Shown here piece after piece: positions 48,019-57,583 of a stretch of 64,000 nt of DNA. This DNA comes from Natronorubrum halophilum. GTDB taxonomy: Archaea; Halobacteriota; Halobacteria; Halobacteriales; Natrialbaceae. Under the pieces are notes generated by a model. It was not told the DNA's origin, searched no databases, and saw only the letters and a program-made list of their open reading frames with translations. The stretch lies in the NCBI RefSeq assembly GCF_003670115.1, contig NZ_QQTY01000004.1, positions 62,001 through 126,000 on the forward strand, in the 5' to 3' direction. The translations under genes were made by a program, and so were the position numbers. The stretch's first letter is position 1. Every line of letters begins with the position of its first letter.

Positions 48019-49380
48019 TCACGTGAAGATCGTCGGATCGCCCGCGCGGTCGGTCAGTCGGCCGTCGCGCCAGAGGCCCATCTCGGCGAGCCAGTCCCGA
48101 AATGGGGCCGTCGGCTCGAGGTCAAACAGTTCCCACAGCGCCGCGGCGTCGTGGTAGCTGTTCGACTGGTAGTTCAACATTACGTCGTCGCCCATCGGCA
48201 CCGTGATGAAGTAGTTCGTCCCCGCCGCCGCGAGCAGGACGGCGAGGTTTTCGATGTCGTTCTGGTCGGCCTGAATGTGGTTCGTGTAGCAGGCGTCGAT
48301 CCCCATCGAGATGCCGTGGAGTTGGCCCATGAACACGTCCTCGAGGCCGGCCCGGATGACCTGCTGGCCGTCGTAGAGGTACTCCGGGCCGATGAAGCCG
48401 ACGACGGTGTTGACGAGGAACGGGTCGTAGCGCCGCGCGAGGCCGTAACAGCGGGCCTCGAGGGTGAGTTGATCGACGCCGTGGTGGGCGTCGCCCGAGA
48501 GCTCAGCGCCCTGTCCCGTCTCGAAGTACGTGACGTTCGGTCCCGACGAGGTACAGCGGCGCTGGGCGAGGTCGTGAGCCTCGTCGAGGAGGGCGACGTC
48601 GACCCCGAACTCGTCGTTGCCGGCCTCGGTGCCGGCGAGGCTCTGGAAGACGAGGTCGGCCGGCGCGCCCTCCCGCATCGCGTCCATCTGGGTCGTCACG
48701 TGGGAGAGACAGCAGTTCTGCGTGGGAACGTTCCACTCCTCGATGAAGTCGTGGGTCGCCTCCAGAACCCGCGTCGTGGTCTCGACGGTGTCCGTGACCG
48801 GGTTGACGCCGATCACGGCGTCGCCGGTGCCGTAGGCTAGCCCCTCGCGCGTCGCGTCGATGATGTTATCCACGTCGTCCGCGGGATCGTTGGGCTGGAG
48901 TCGAAACGAGAGGGTGCCGGCCTCGCCAATCGTCGTGTTGCAGCGGGCCGTGACTTCCATCTTGGCGGTGACGAGCACGAGGTCCATGTTCGACATGAGT
49001 TTCGTCACCGCCGCGATCATCTCGCTGGTGAGACCGGGGCGGATCGCCGCGATCTCGCGGTCGCCGGTCGCGCTGTCGACGAGAAACTCCCGGAGATCGG
49101 CGACGGTCCACTCCCTGATCTCGTCGTATATCGGCTCTCGCACGGCGTCCTGAATGACTCGCGTTACCTCGTCCTCGTCGGACGGAACGACCGGGTTCTC
49201 GCGGAGCGTCTCGAGGCGCACGCCGGCGAGCGCGCGTTTTGCGGCGACCCGTTCGGCGTCCGATTCGGCCGCGATGCCCGCTAGCTCGTCGCCCGTCTTC
49301 GGCTCGTTGGCCTTGGCGAGGACCTCGACGATTGAGTCGAACCGGTCTCCGGCCGACGAATGTGTGGTTTGAATAGACAT
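48019..49380 (-). CDS. eutB: Ethanolamine ammonia-lyase large subunit EutB
   Basis: A 453-residue heavy chain carrying the active site. Conserved segments are CNTTIGEAGTLSFRLQPNDP (substrate site), GTGDAVIGVNPVTDTVETTT, PTQNCCLSHVTTQMDAM, then VTYFETGQGAELSGDAHHGV and IQADQNDIENLAVLLAAAGT in the TIM barrel. Length and motifs match full-length EutB. It is the first gene of eutBCA, and an MFS transporter starts divergently 178 bp away, so the gap probably holds both promoters. Adenosylcobalamin is required as cofactor. Confidence 0.93.
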   Translation of the reverse strand: MSIQTTHSSAGDRFDSIVEVLAKANEPKTGDELAGIAAESDAERVAAKRALAGVRLETLRENPVVPSDEDEVTRVIQDAVREPIYDEIREWTVADLREFLVDSATGDREIAAIRPGLTSEMIAAVTKLMSNMDLVLVTAKMEVTARCNTTIGEAGTLSFRLQPNDPADDVDNIIDATREGLAYGTGDAVIGVNPVTDTVETTTRVLEATHDFIEEWNVPTQNCCLSHVTTQMDAMREGAPADLVFQSLAGTEAGNDEFGVDVALLDEAHDLAQRRCTSSGPNVTYFETGQGAELSGDAHHGVDQLTLEARCYGLARRYDPFLVNTVVGFIGPEYLYDGQQVIRAGLEDVFMGQLHGISMGIDACYTNHIQADQNDIENLAVLLAAAGTNYFITVPMGDDVMLNYQSNSYHDAAALWELFDLEPTAPFRDWLAEMGLWRDGRLTDRAGDPTIFT

Positions 49381-49558
49381 GGCACGGATGGCGACAGCTA
49401 CACCGTGGACCGGCTTCACAGTTTGGTCCCGATTCCGACGCCGCAGCTGCGCTCGTCGAACCGACAGTGCGCTCGACACCGACGGCCGCCCGTCGATGTC
49501 CCGGTCCGCGCCGACCGGACATGGGCAGCGTTTTCACCGGAGCGACGACAGGAGAGGC

Positions 49559-50734
49559 ATGAACCGGGCGCACGTCTGGACGGCGGCGATCTTCCTGTTC
49601 GTCTTCGGTGACGCGATGGCGATGCAAGCTCGAGGACCGCTCCTCGCCAGCCTCGAGGGGAGTTTCGGCGTCTCCGAGGCCGCGCTCGGGCTGGTCGCGC
49701 CCGCCGGAACGACCGGCTTCGTCGTCGCCATCGTCGTGACGGGAATCCTCGCCGGCCGGCTTCGAATGCGGTGGACCCTGCTCCTGGGCGTCCTCGGCGT
49801 CGGCGCTGCGCTCGTCCTGATGGCGGGTGCGCCGCTGTACTCCCTCTTTTTGCTCGCGCTGCTCGCACAGGGGGCGGCGGCCGGGGTGTTTCGCGGCCTC
49901 GATCGGGTCGTGTTGAGCCACCTGCACACCGCCCGACGGGGTCGGATCTTCACCGCCTACGCGCTCGTCTGGGCGATCGGTGCCGTCATCGGTCCCCAGG
50001 TCGTCAGCACCGTGCTCGCCGTGGCCAGTTGGCGAGTCGTCTTCCTCGTCATCGCCTGCTGTTTCGTGCCGGTCGCCGTCGTCGCGAGCCGCGTCGACCT
50101 CCCCGCGATGGATGCCGAGCGATCGATCTCGCTGGACGCGCTTCGCGCGCTGCTTCGACGACCTGCCGTCATCGGTTCCTGTACTGGCATGTTTCTCGTC
50201 GGCAGTGTGGAGGGGATCATGTTCACCTGGCTTGCCTACTACGCGAGCGGCTTCTACGGGACGGCAACGGCCAATCTGCTGCTGTCGGCGTACCTGCTGG
50301 CGTACGTCCCCGCGCGGGCCGGCTACACGGTCGCCGTCGAGCGCGTTCCCTACCTGACGCTACTGTTCGCGGCGACGCTGCCCGCGATCCCGGCGCTCGC
50401 ACTCACGTTTTCCGGGATCACCGGCCCGCCACTGTTTCTCGCCGTCTTCGTCGCCGGCGCGGGGCTCTCCAGCGGATTCCCGACGCTGTCGGCGTACGCC
50501 GTCGAGGCTGCACCGGAGTACAGCGGGCCGCTCGCCGCCCTGACCGCCGGTGCGACGTACGCCGGAATCGCGATCGCCCCCGCCGTCGTGGGCGTCCTCG
50601 CGGAGTGGTACGGCATCGGTCGGGGGCTGTGGCTCGCCGTCGGATTCGCGGCTGCGCTCTCGGTGACGATCGTCGTAACGTGGGCCTGGACGGGCACGGC
50701 GAACGCGCCGACGGCTGGGACGACCGCAGAGTGA
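49559..50734 (+). CDS. MFS transporter, possibly for ethanolamine
   Basis: A 391-residue major facilitator with about 12 membrane helices. RGRIFTAYALVWAIGAVIGP in the first half and the RLRMRWTLLLGVLGVGAALV region fit the MFS motif A type loop. No substrate-specific feature is visible. It is divergent from the eutB operon with a 178-bp shared upstream region, and bacterial ethanolamine genes often carry an uptake protein (EutH) that is absent here, so uptake of ethanolamine is inferred from position. The ATG at 49559 starts MNRAHVWTAAIFLFVFGDAM. Confidence 0.8.
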   Translation: MNRAHVWTAAIFLFVFGDAMAMQARGPLLASLEGSFGVSEAALGLVAPAGTTGFVVAIVVTGILAGRLRMRWTLLLGVLGVGAALVLMAGAPLYSLFLLALLAQGAAAGVFRGLDRVVLSHLHTARRGRIFTAYALVWAIGAVIGPQVVSTVLAVASWRVVFLVIACCFVPVAVVASRVDLPAMDAERSISLDALRALLRRPAVIGSCTGMFLVGSVEGIMFTWLAYYASGFYGTATANLLLSAYLLAYVPARAGYTVAVERVPYLTLLFAATLPAIPALALTFSGITGPPLFLAVFVAGAGLSSGFPTLSAYAVEAAPEYSGPLAALTAGATYAGIAIAPAVVGVLAEWYGIGRGLWLAVGFAAALSVTIVVTWAWTGTANAPTAGTTAE

Positions 50735-50799
50735 GCGTCCCGACCACGCGGATCGGAAAAACGAAAGTGGCGATCGAAATCGGCGGCGTTGGGTCCCGC

Positions 50800-52485
50800 T
50801 CAGTCGTCGGCCGGAGCGGCCGTGTCACTGCTGAACCGACCGTCAGGGACCGTCCCGTCGTCGTTCCAGCCGCGTTCCTCGTAGTACTCCGCGAGTCCCC
50901 GTTCGAACTCCGGAATCTCGTAGGGGACGGTGTCGTCGCTCCGATCGAACCCGCGCTGGTTGTTGAAGTGGCGCTCGAGCGAGACGACCTCGCCGCCGAG
51001 TTCGAGGAGGTCGTCGTAGTCGGCGTCGAGCAGCGACTCGAGGCGCTCGGGGGTAATGAAGTCCCGCGAGAACTTACAGAGGACGCCGCTGTCTTTGATC
51101 GCGTTGACGTTCTCGAGTTCGATGACCTTCGGCGGTTTGTTCTCGAGACCCTCCTTGTCGAAGGCGTCCTCGGCGTCGACGAGCGGGTACTCGTAGGGGT
51201 AGAACTCGGCGTACATGTGGTCGGCGCCGCGGTTCGAGGTGGCGAAGGCGAGTCCCTGGCCGTTCAGCGTGCGGCCGTCGTGGGCGGGGAACTCCATCCC
51301 CTTGACGGTCCAGTTCTCGACGCCGAGGTCGTCGTGGACGCGGTCGATCCCCTCCGCGAGCGTGTCGCCGACGCCCTCGCGGTAGGCGATTTTCTCGACG
51401 AGGTCGTGGATGAGGTCGACGTTTCCGAACTCGTCTTCGCTGGCGAGGTACGCCGCGACGGTGTCGCCGGCGGAGATGGTGTCGAGCCCGTACTCGTCGC
51501 AGAGCTTGTTGGATTTCATCACGTCGACGATGTCGTCGACGCCGGAGTTCGAGCCGAAGGCCATGACCGTCTCGTACTCGGGGCCTTCGGTCTCGAGGCC
51601 CGATTCCTCGTCTCGGGTCGGGAGTTTGCAGGCGAAGGCGCAGGCCGAACAGGTGCCTTTCTTGTACTTCTTTTCGGCGACCGCGTCGCCGCCGATCCCT
51701 TCGGCCCCCTCGAACGACAGTTCGGAGAAGTAGTAGCTCGGCAGCGCTTCGACCATGTTCGCGAACTCCGTCATGGTGGTCGTTCCAGACCGCTTCATCG
51801 GGTGGTCCGCCTTGGCCGCCTCGCCGTGAATCTCCATCTGGACCGGCGGAATCTCGACTTCGTGGGTCGAGTCGCCGTCGAACGTGATCGCCTTGACGTT
51901 CTTCGCACCGAGGACGGCACCCAGTCCGCCGCGGCCGAAGGCTCTCTCCTTCGAGGTCATGATCGACGCGAACCGGACCTGATTCTCGCCGCCGGGTCCG
52001 ATGACGACCGTGTGTTCGGACTCGAGCCCGTGTTCGTCTTCGATGTACTCGCAGGTCTCAGAGACCGTCGCCTCCTCGAGGTCGGGAACCGGCTCGAACT
52101 CGACGCCCTCGTCGGTGACGTGAACGATGACGAGTTCGTCGCTCTCGCCGGTGATTTCGACGGCGCTGTAGCCCGTCCCGGTGAAGTTTCGCGAGAGGAA
52201 TCCCCCGGCGTTCGAGGAGAGCAACCCGTCGGTCAGCGGCGAGACGCCCGTCACCGACATCCGACCGGTGAAGCTCATCGTCGAGTGCTGGAGCGGGCCG
52301 GTCGCGAAGAACAATCGGTTCTCCGCCCCCAGCGGATCCGCGTCGAACGGGATCCGGTCGTGTGCGAGTTTCGTCCCGAGTGCACGCCCGCCGAGGAACG
52401 ACTCGAGGAGATCGTCGATCTCCGCAGTCTCGGCCGTTTGCCCCCCGAGGTCGACCGTACACAGCGGTCCTCGTACGTGTTTCAT
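50800..52485 (-). CDS. aor: Aldehyde:ferredoxin oxidoreductase (tungsten/molybdenum AOR family)
   Basis: A 561-residue enzyme oxidising aldehydes to acids with ferredoxin as acceptor. The pterin-binding N-terminal domain starts CTVDLGGQTAETAEIDD and contains SSNAGGFLSRNFTGTGYSAV. The 4Fe-4S ligands are C279, C282 and C286 in GTCSACAFACKLP, with a fourth cysteine near 487 (SGVLCKFSRDF). It uses a bis-pterin tungsten cofactor, consistent with moaB in the same window. It lies next to the ethanolamine genes, where acetaldehyde would be made, so acetaldehyde is a likely substrate, though no expression link is shown. The family is also used for amino-acid aldehydes. Confidence 0.92.
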   Translation of the reverse strand: MKHVRGPLCTVDLGGQTAETAEIDDLLESFLGGRALGTKLAHDRIPFDADPLGAENRLFFATGPLQHSTMSFTGRMSVTGVSPLTDGLLSSNAGGFLSRNFTGTGYSAVEITGESDELVIVHVTDEGVEFEPVPDLEEATVSETCEYIEDEHGLESEHTVVIGPGGENQVRFASIMTSKERAFGRGGLGAVLGAKNVKAITFDGDSTHEVEIPPVQMEIHGEAAKADHPMKRSGTTTMTEFANMVEALPSYYFSELSFEGAEGIGGDAVAEKKYKKGTCSACAFACKLPTRDEESGLETEGPEYETVMAFGSNSGVDDIVDVMKSNKLCDEYGLDTISAGDTVAAYLASEDEFGNVDLIHDLVEKIAYREGVGDTLAEGIDRVHDDLGVENWTVKGMEFPAHDGRTLNGQGLAFATSNRGADHMYAEFYPYEYPLVDAEDAFDKEGLENKPPKVIELENVNAIKDSGVLCKFSRDFITPERLESLLDADYDDLLELGGEVVSLERHFNNQRGFDRSDDTVPYEIPEFERGLAEYYEERGWNDDGTVPDGRFSSDTAAPADD

Positions 52486-52687
52486 ATGAGACGTAGTGGC
52501 CCCGAGGCTGCAAAATGGTACCGATTCCGCTCACCCGAGGTACTTCCGCCGCCGGCGACGGGAAGAAAGACGGCTCGAGCGCCGACCGTCTCCGCGACGC
52601 GCTCTGAGCGGTCAATCCGAGTCGCCGCCGAGCCGATTACGGCTCGAATTCGGCGAACACTAAGCGGCTGGAGTGTGAGACCGGCGT

Positions 52688-53275
52688 ATGTCACGATCGA
52701 CGGGGCGGCGCGATGACACCACGATCGGCGAACTCTACGAGCAACTCGAGACGCTGGAGGAAACCGTCGACGATCCGGCGGAGCGAAAAGAGGTACACCG
52801 AACGATGACCCTGGTCGACCGGCTCTCGCACAACGGGATGGTCAATCGGGTGATCACCCGGTTTACGGGCAAGGACAAAGCGGAGGCGTTCGTCGGCAGC
52901 ATCATCGTCGGGATACCCTTACTCGTCGAGGACGGCGTCATCGAGATCGGCGCGTTCCTCGCCGAGACGCCGACGTTTCTCGTCGCGAACCTGGCGCTCG
53001 CCGTCTCGCTCGTCGTCGGGATTCTCTACGTCGCCGACTTCCGGGAGGTACAGATCAACAATCCCTACTTCGGCGTGATCCCGCGCCGGCCGGTGTGGGT
53101 GCTCGGAATCGCGTTCGTGACCGCAACGATGATGATGACGCTGTGGGGGCGAGTGGCGTGGGACGAGCCCTGGGTCAACCTCTGTCAGGTGTCGGTGGTC
53201 TTTACCGGGATGGCGATCGGCGGCTCGCTGGGTGATATCCTTCCCGGCGAGGAAGAGCGCGTGCGGAGTGAGTAA
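52688..53275 (+). CDS. DUF2391-family membrane protein
   Basis: A 195-residue protein with a charged helical N-terminus (about 1-45, LETLEETVDDPAERKEVHRT) and about four to five membrane helices: 66-84, 92-118, 130-152, 162-182. Conserved features are AEAFVGSIIVGIPLLVEDGV, IEIGAFLAETPTF and the C-terminal GMAIGGSLGDILPGE. This is the DUF2391 pattern of prokaryotic membrane proteins of unknown function. It lies between the aor gene (divergent) and the 911-aa secreted protein (convergent). Confidence 0.85.
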   Translation: MSRSTGRRDDTTIGELYEQLETLEETVDDPAERKEVHRTMTLVDRLSHNGMVNRVITRFTGKDKAEAFVGSIIVGIPLLVEDGVIEIGAFLAETPTFLVANLALAVSLVVGILYVADFREVQINNPYFGVIPRRPVWVLGIAFVTATMMMTLWGRVAWDEPWVNLCQVSVVFTGMAIGGSLGDILPGEEERVRSE

Positions 53276-53388
53276 CGAGCGCTTCGACGGGAGTCGAGCA
53301 GCGAGCCCCAACTCGGCAATGACGCTGGCGGATTCAGTTCGGACACGGTCTCGAAGAACGGACCGTTCGTCGAGACGGCGGTCCTCGA

Positions 53389-56124
53389 TCAGTCGTGAAA
53401 CTGCTCGTCGTCGAGTAGTTCGCGCTCGCGGAAGACGAGGAAGACGGCCTCCGGGTCGGTCTCGAGTTCGACCGCTCGGCTGTCGCCCTCCTCGATGGTG
53501 CCGTCGTCGCCCCACGCTATCGGTTCGGACCGCGCAGGCCGGATGTGCAACCGGACGTCGGCGGCGGCGAGTTCGTCGCCGCCGTCGTGCGTGGCGGTCA
53601 GCGTTCCGTTTTCGTCGTCGTAGACGATTTCGAAGTCGGCATCCGGAGCGATGACGTGGTCGGTCACCTCGACCGGGTCGTCCGGAACGGTCCACTCGAC
53701 GACGAGTTCGGTTCCCGTCTCGAATTCACCGAGATCGACCACGTCGCCGTCTTCGAGTGTATCGTGCTCGTCGGCCGGCTGAACGTCGGTCGCGTCGCCG
53801 TTCGCGAGGACCCGAAACGCAGCGCCGGCCCGGGAGACCTCGTCATGGTAGACGGCGACGACGTTCCCCGCTCGAGATTCGAAGGAGAACGCGAATCTGG
53901 GCTCCGGTGTGAAGTCGAAGAAGTGGCGACGGTGTCGGCCGTCGGAATCGTTGAGGACGACGTTGATGCGCTCGTCGATCTCGACGTCGGTCAGCGTGAT
54001 TGCGTCGTCAGTGGTTAGCGTGTCGTGTGCCTCGGCGAACAGCGGCTCCGGCCCGTCGATATCGCCCGAACCCGGAACCCGGCGGCGGACGCCCAGTCGT
54101 GCGGGATCGGCTTGCCGCGTGCCGACGTACGTGAGTTCCACCTCGTCGGCGTCGGGATCGTAGTCGGCCTCGAAGGTGTCTGCGGCGGTCACCGTCCGAC
54201 TAAGCGTGTACTCGGAGTCGACATCCTCGGGAACCCACGAGAGGGCGACGTTCACGAACGGCTCCGCCTCGACCGTCAGCTCGTCGCCCGGCTCGAATCG
54301 GTCGTCCTCGTCGCCCGGCTGGACATCCGTCCGCTCGCCGGCGGCGCGCAGTTCGAGGTCGGCGGCGTCGACGGCCTCGCCGTCGTCGTGGACGAACGTC
54401 AGGGTCCCCTCCTCGCCGTCGTACTCCGCGGCGACTCGCGTGTCCGGACGCACGACCAGATCACCGACCTCCATCGGCTCTGCCGGCGCGGTCCACTCGA
54501 CGAGTAGCTCCGTACCGACGTCGTAGTCGCCGAGTTCGAGGTCGTCGCCGCGCTCGAGGGTGTCCACGAGATCGGCGAACTGCGTCTCCGCTTCCCGGCC
54601 GTCGACGAGCAGGCGGAACTCCGCGGCATCGCGCTCCTGCTCGTCGTGATACCGAGCGACGACACCCGTATCCGAGCGGCGGTGGAGGAAGACCCGCGGC
54701 GGACGCACCCGGTGGCTGACCAACTGTCTCGGCTGGTCGCGGGGCTCGTTGGGCACGTCGAGTTCCAGCGAGACGCGGTCGCCGACGCCGACGTTCTCGA
54801 CGGTGATCGCGTCGCCCGCGGCCAGCGCGTCGTACTCGCCGGCGAATCCCTCGAGCGTTTCCGTCCGGTTGTCGGAATAGTTCCGGAGATTCAACTTCGT
54901 CGGGTCGGCCTCCCGATCGCCGGCGTACTCGATCTCCAGTCGCTCCGCGTCGAAGTCGTAGTTGACCTCGAAGGCGTCCTGCCCGACGAGGAGACTATCG
55001 TACGTGTAGAACGCGTTCTCGTCCTCGTCGAACCAGCGGAGGGTGACCGTGGCGATGGGATCGGTGGCGACGGGCAGTTCGTCTCCCGCTTCGAAGACGT
55101 CGAACTCCGCGGACGGCCCCTCATCGGAGCGTTCACCGTCGTGCCACAGCTCGAGGGTGTCGGCGTCGATCGGCTCGCCCTCGCGGTGGCGGAAGACGAC
55201 GGCGCTCTCGTCGTGATCGAGCTCGGCATCGATCTGTGCGTCGGGTGCCGCCTCGCGGTCGCGCTCCGGCGGCTCCTCGGCGACCACCGTCGTGTGAACG
55301 AGATCGGGGGTGTGATCGACGTCGATCTCGGCGACGACGCCGGGCTCAAGTTCGGTGACGATCCGCTCGACGGTCTCGTCGTCGAGATCGGTTCCGGTGG
55401 CTGGAAACAGCAGGTACTGGTTCTCGACGGTTCCGTCGATCGCGTTCGGATCGTCCGCAAAGCCGGCCGCGAACGCGTCGAGGGTGTCGGAACCGATGCC
55501 GGAGAAAACCGCCTGATCGACGTCGGGCACGAAGTAGACGAGGGGCTGGTCGGCGAGCAGTTCGAACGCCACACCGGCGTCCTCGTAGCCGTCGAGAAAC
55601 GTCGCGGCGTCGTCCGTATCGACATCGACGGCCGCCGTCGCCAGGTCGGCTGGCTCCTCGCTATGGACGACTACCGCACGACCTTCCGTCGTCGCGTACG
55701 CGCGATCGGTCGCTTTCGCGAACCGCCAATCGCCCCGTTCGTCGGTCTTCTCACCCGGCTCGAGCCGGTCGAACGACCCGACCACGACGCCGATCTGTCC
55801 GGAGTGCTCCGCGACGCGGGCCGCGGCGACGTGGGAGACGTCGCCGACGTCGAGGTCGTCGAACGATCGAAGGACTTCCCGCACTTCGTAACCGTACTCG
55901 TCTTCGCCCTCGGCATCCGCCACGTCGGCGAGGAGCACCGTCCGGTAGTCGGTATCCGCGGCCGACTCCGACGGGAGCAACGCGAGCGCGCCCGCGACGC
56001 TATCGGGGAGGTCGGCGTCGAGACCGTCGAACTGTTCTGCGTACGATCCGCCCGTAATGCCGGCGAGGCCGGCAGCCGCGACGGCGCTTCCGGTAAGAAA
56101 GCTCCGTCTGGAGGGTCGTTCCAT
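53389..56124 (-). CDS. Large Tat-secreted protein with repeated beta domains
   Basis: A 911-residue secreted protein, not recognised. RRSFLTGSAVAAAGLAGITG is a Tat signal. Residues 40-300 form a globular N-terminal domain. From about 310 two to three copies of a unit of about 275 residues follow; compare YAGDREADPTKLNLRNYSDN with YVGTRQADPARLGVRRRVPG, and YDVGTELLVEWTAP with FETGTELVVEWTVP. The repeats are acidic and beta-rich, suited to an extracellular, ligand- or cell-surface-binding role. No catalytic motif or C-terminal anchor was seen. The gene stands alone. Confidence 0.6.
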   Translation of the reverse strand: MERPSRRSFLTGSAVAAAGLAGITGGSYAEQFDGLDADLPDSVAGALALLPSESAADTDYRTVLLADVADAEGEDEYGYEVREVLRSFDDLDVGDVSHVAAARVAEHSGQIGVVVGSFDRLEPGEKTDERGDWRFAKATDRAYATTEGRAVVVHSEEPADLATAAVDVDTDDAATFLDGYEDAGVAFELLADQPLVYFVPDVDQAVFSGIGSDTLDAFAAGFADDPNAIDGTVENQYLLFPATGTDLDDETVERIVTELEPGVVAEIDVDHTPDLVHTTVVAEEPPERDREAAPDAQIDAELDHDESAVVFRHREGEPIDADTLELWHDGERSDEGPSAEFDVFEAGDELPVATDPIATVTLRWFDEDENAFYTYDSLLVGQDAFEVNYDFDAERLEIEYAGDREADPTKLNLRNYSDNRTETLEGFAGEYDALAAGDAITVENVGVGDRVSLELDVPNEPRDQPRQLVSHRVRPPRVFLHRRSDTGVVARYHDEQERDAAEFRLLVDGREAETQFADLVDTLERGDDLELGDYDVGTELLVEWTAPAEPMEVGDLVVRPDTRVAAEYDGEEGTLTFVHDDGEAVDAADLELRAAGERTDVQPGDEDDRFEPGDELTVEAEPFVNVALSWVPEDVDSEYTLSRTVTAADTFEADYDPDADEVELTYVGTRQADPARLGVRRRVPGSGDIDGPEPLFAEAHDTLTTDDAITLTDVEIDERINVVLNDSDGRHRRHFFDFTPEPRFAFSFESRAGNVVAVYHDEVSRAGAAFRVLANGDATDVQPADEHDTLEDGDVVDLGEFETGTELVVEWTVPDDPVEVTDHVIAPDADFEIVYDDENGTLTATHDGGDELAAADVRLHIRPARSEPIAWGDDGTIEEGDSRAVELETDPEAVFLVFRERELLDDEQFHD

Positions 56125-56330
56125 ACCGATTACATCTTAGAGATATTGTAAATATATTTCGATGACATCATCGGGGAGATCGGGATACTGGAGCGGGTTG
56201 TCGCCGGAAGGCCTCGTTACGAGGGCGTGAGGCGAAAACGGATTCGGGATCGCTAACCGTCGAAAACCGGCCGCTCAGGCGATGGCACGCACGGGAAACC
56301 CTTTTCTCACGAGAGTGAATAGCTCCGTTC

Positions 56331-57539
56331 ATGAATCACTTCGAGGGCGAAGCCTCGTCGACTCCGATCGAATACGAGCCCGTCAACGTCAAAGAGGTAC
56401 TCGTCGAGATGAAAGACACCGCGGAGCTCCTGATCGACCTCTCCTACTCCGCGGTCCTCCTTTCGAGCGCGGATATCGCCGAAGAGGTCCTCCGACTCGA
56501 GGAGCGGATGGACGTCCTCGAGATGCGAGCGCGAATGGGGTTGATGATGGCCGTTCGCAGCCCGGAAGACGCCGAACGGCTCGCACCGGTCCTGGGGATC
56601 GTCGCCGCGGCCGACGACATCAGCGACGCCGCCGGCGACATCGCGAAGGTCGTCCTCGAGGATATCGGTCTCCCGGAGGCGATGCGTGCGGCGCTGCCGG
56701 AGGCCGTCGAAACGCTCGTTCGAGGGGTCGTCGGCGAACACTCCGAATACGCGGGGCGGACGCTCGAGTCGATCAACCTCGAGTCGGAGACGGGCGTGCG
56801 CGTAATTGCGCTTCGGCGCGGGGACGAGTGGCTGCTCAATCCCGGTCCGCAGACGTCCGTCGAGAGCCACGACGTCGCGCTCCTGCGCGGCCCCGATCCG
56901 TCGATCGGCGACGTCTACGAGGGGTTGACCGGAACGCCCTACGAGCCGCCAACCGCGCAGACACCGGCCATCGAGGACTTAGAGCGGGCCGTGAACACGA
57001 TCGTTCACATGAAGAACCTCTCGGAGCTGGCGGTCGATCTCGCCTACAGCGCCGTGCTCTTCGACAACGACGCCCTCGCCGAGGAGGTTCGCAACCTCGA
57101 GGTCGAAGTCGACGCGCTGGAATCGCGGTTCGAGGCGTGGACGCTGCGGGCGGCCGCCGAGGCGTCGGATCCGGTGGTACTCCGTGGGCTGATCCACCTG
57201 GGCAGCGCCACGGAGGTCATCAGCGACGCGGCGGTCGACATCAGCGAAGGCGTGCTCCGGGATATCGACGTTCACCCCGTGGTGCAGATGGCCGTCGAAG
57301 AGAGCGACGAGATAATCACGCGCGTCGAGGTCGAGTCGGAAAGCGACCTCGACGGGACCGCGATCACGGTCGGCGTGCCGGACACGGAGTCGACGATGTC
57401 GGTGATCGCGATTCGCCGACCTGGCGAGGGCTGGTTGCTGGTCGGAGACGCCGACGCCGAGGTGCGAGGCGGCGATATTCTCATCTCGAAGGGGACGCGG
57501 ACGGCCGCCACCGCCTTCGAAGCGCTGGCACAGATCTGA
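56331..57539 (+). CDS. Duplicated PhoU/TrkA-C regulatory protein of a Mg2+ transporter
   Basis: A 402-residue soluble protein made of two similar halves. Each half has a helical PhoU-like domain (about 20-110 and 215-315; AELLIDLSYSAVLLSSADIA against SELAVDLAYSAVLFDNDALA), then a TrkA-C (RCK_C) domain (about 140-190 and 330-395; GVRVIALRRGDEWLLNPGPQ against MSVIAIRRPGEGWLLVGDAD). TrkA-C domains bind small ligands. The gene converges on two MgtE-type genes, and in haloarchaea such proteins accompany those transporters, so it probably gates Mg2+ transport. Confidence 0.85.
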   Translation: MNHFEGEASSTPIEYEPVNVKEVLVEMKDTAELLIDLSYSAVLLSSADIAEEVLRLEERMDVLEMRARMGLMMAVRSPEDAERLAPVLGIVAAADDISDAAGDIAKVVLEDIGLPEAMRAALPEAVETLVRGVVGEHSEYAGRTLESINLESETGVRVIALRRGDEWLLNPGPQTSVESHDVALLRGPDPSIGDVYEGLTGTPYEPPTAQTPAIEDLERAVNTIVHMKNLSELAVDLAYSAVLFDNDALAEEVRNLEVEVDALESRFEAWTLRAAAEASDPVVLRGLIHLGSATEVISDAAVDISEGVLRDIDVHPVVQMAVEESDEIITRVEVESESDLDGTAITVGVPDTESTMSVIAIRRPGEGWLLVGDADAEVRGGDILISKGTRTAATAFEALAQI

Positions 57540-57583
57540 GGCGGTCGACGGATTCGGATCGGAACCGCGAGTAAGTGGCGAGG

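Noticed and set aside
49771-52716. A 981-codon open frame on the + strand across the MFS gene end and the aor gene
   Set aside because: It is antisense to aor and out of frame with the MFS gene, is Arg-rich, and has no domain. Long antisense frames are common in GC-rich haloarchaeal genes.
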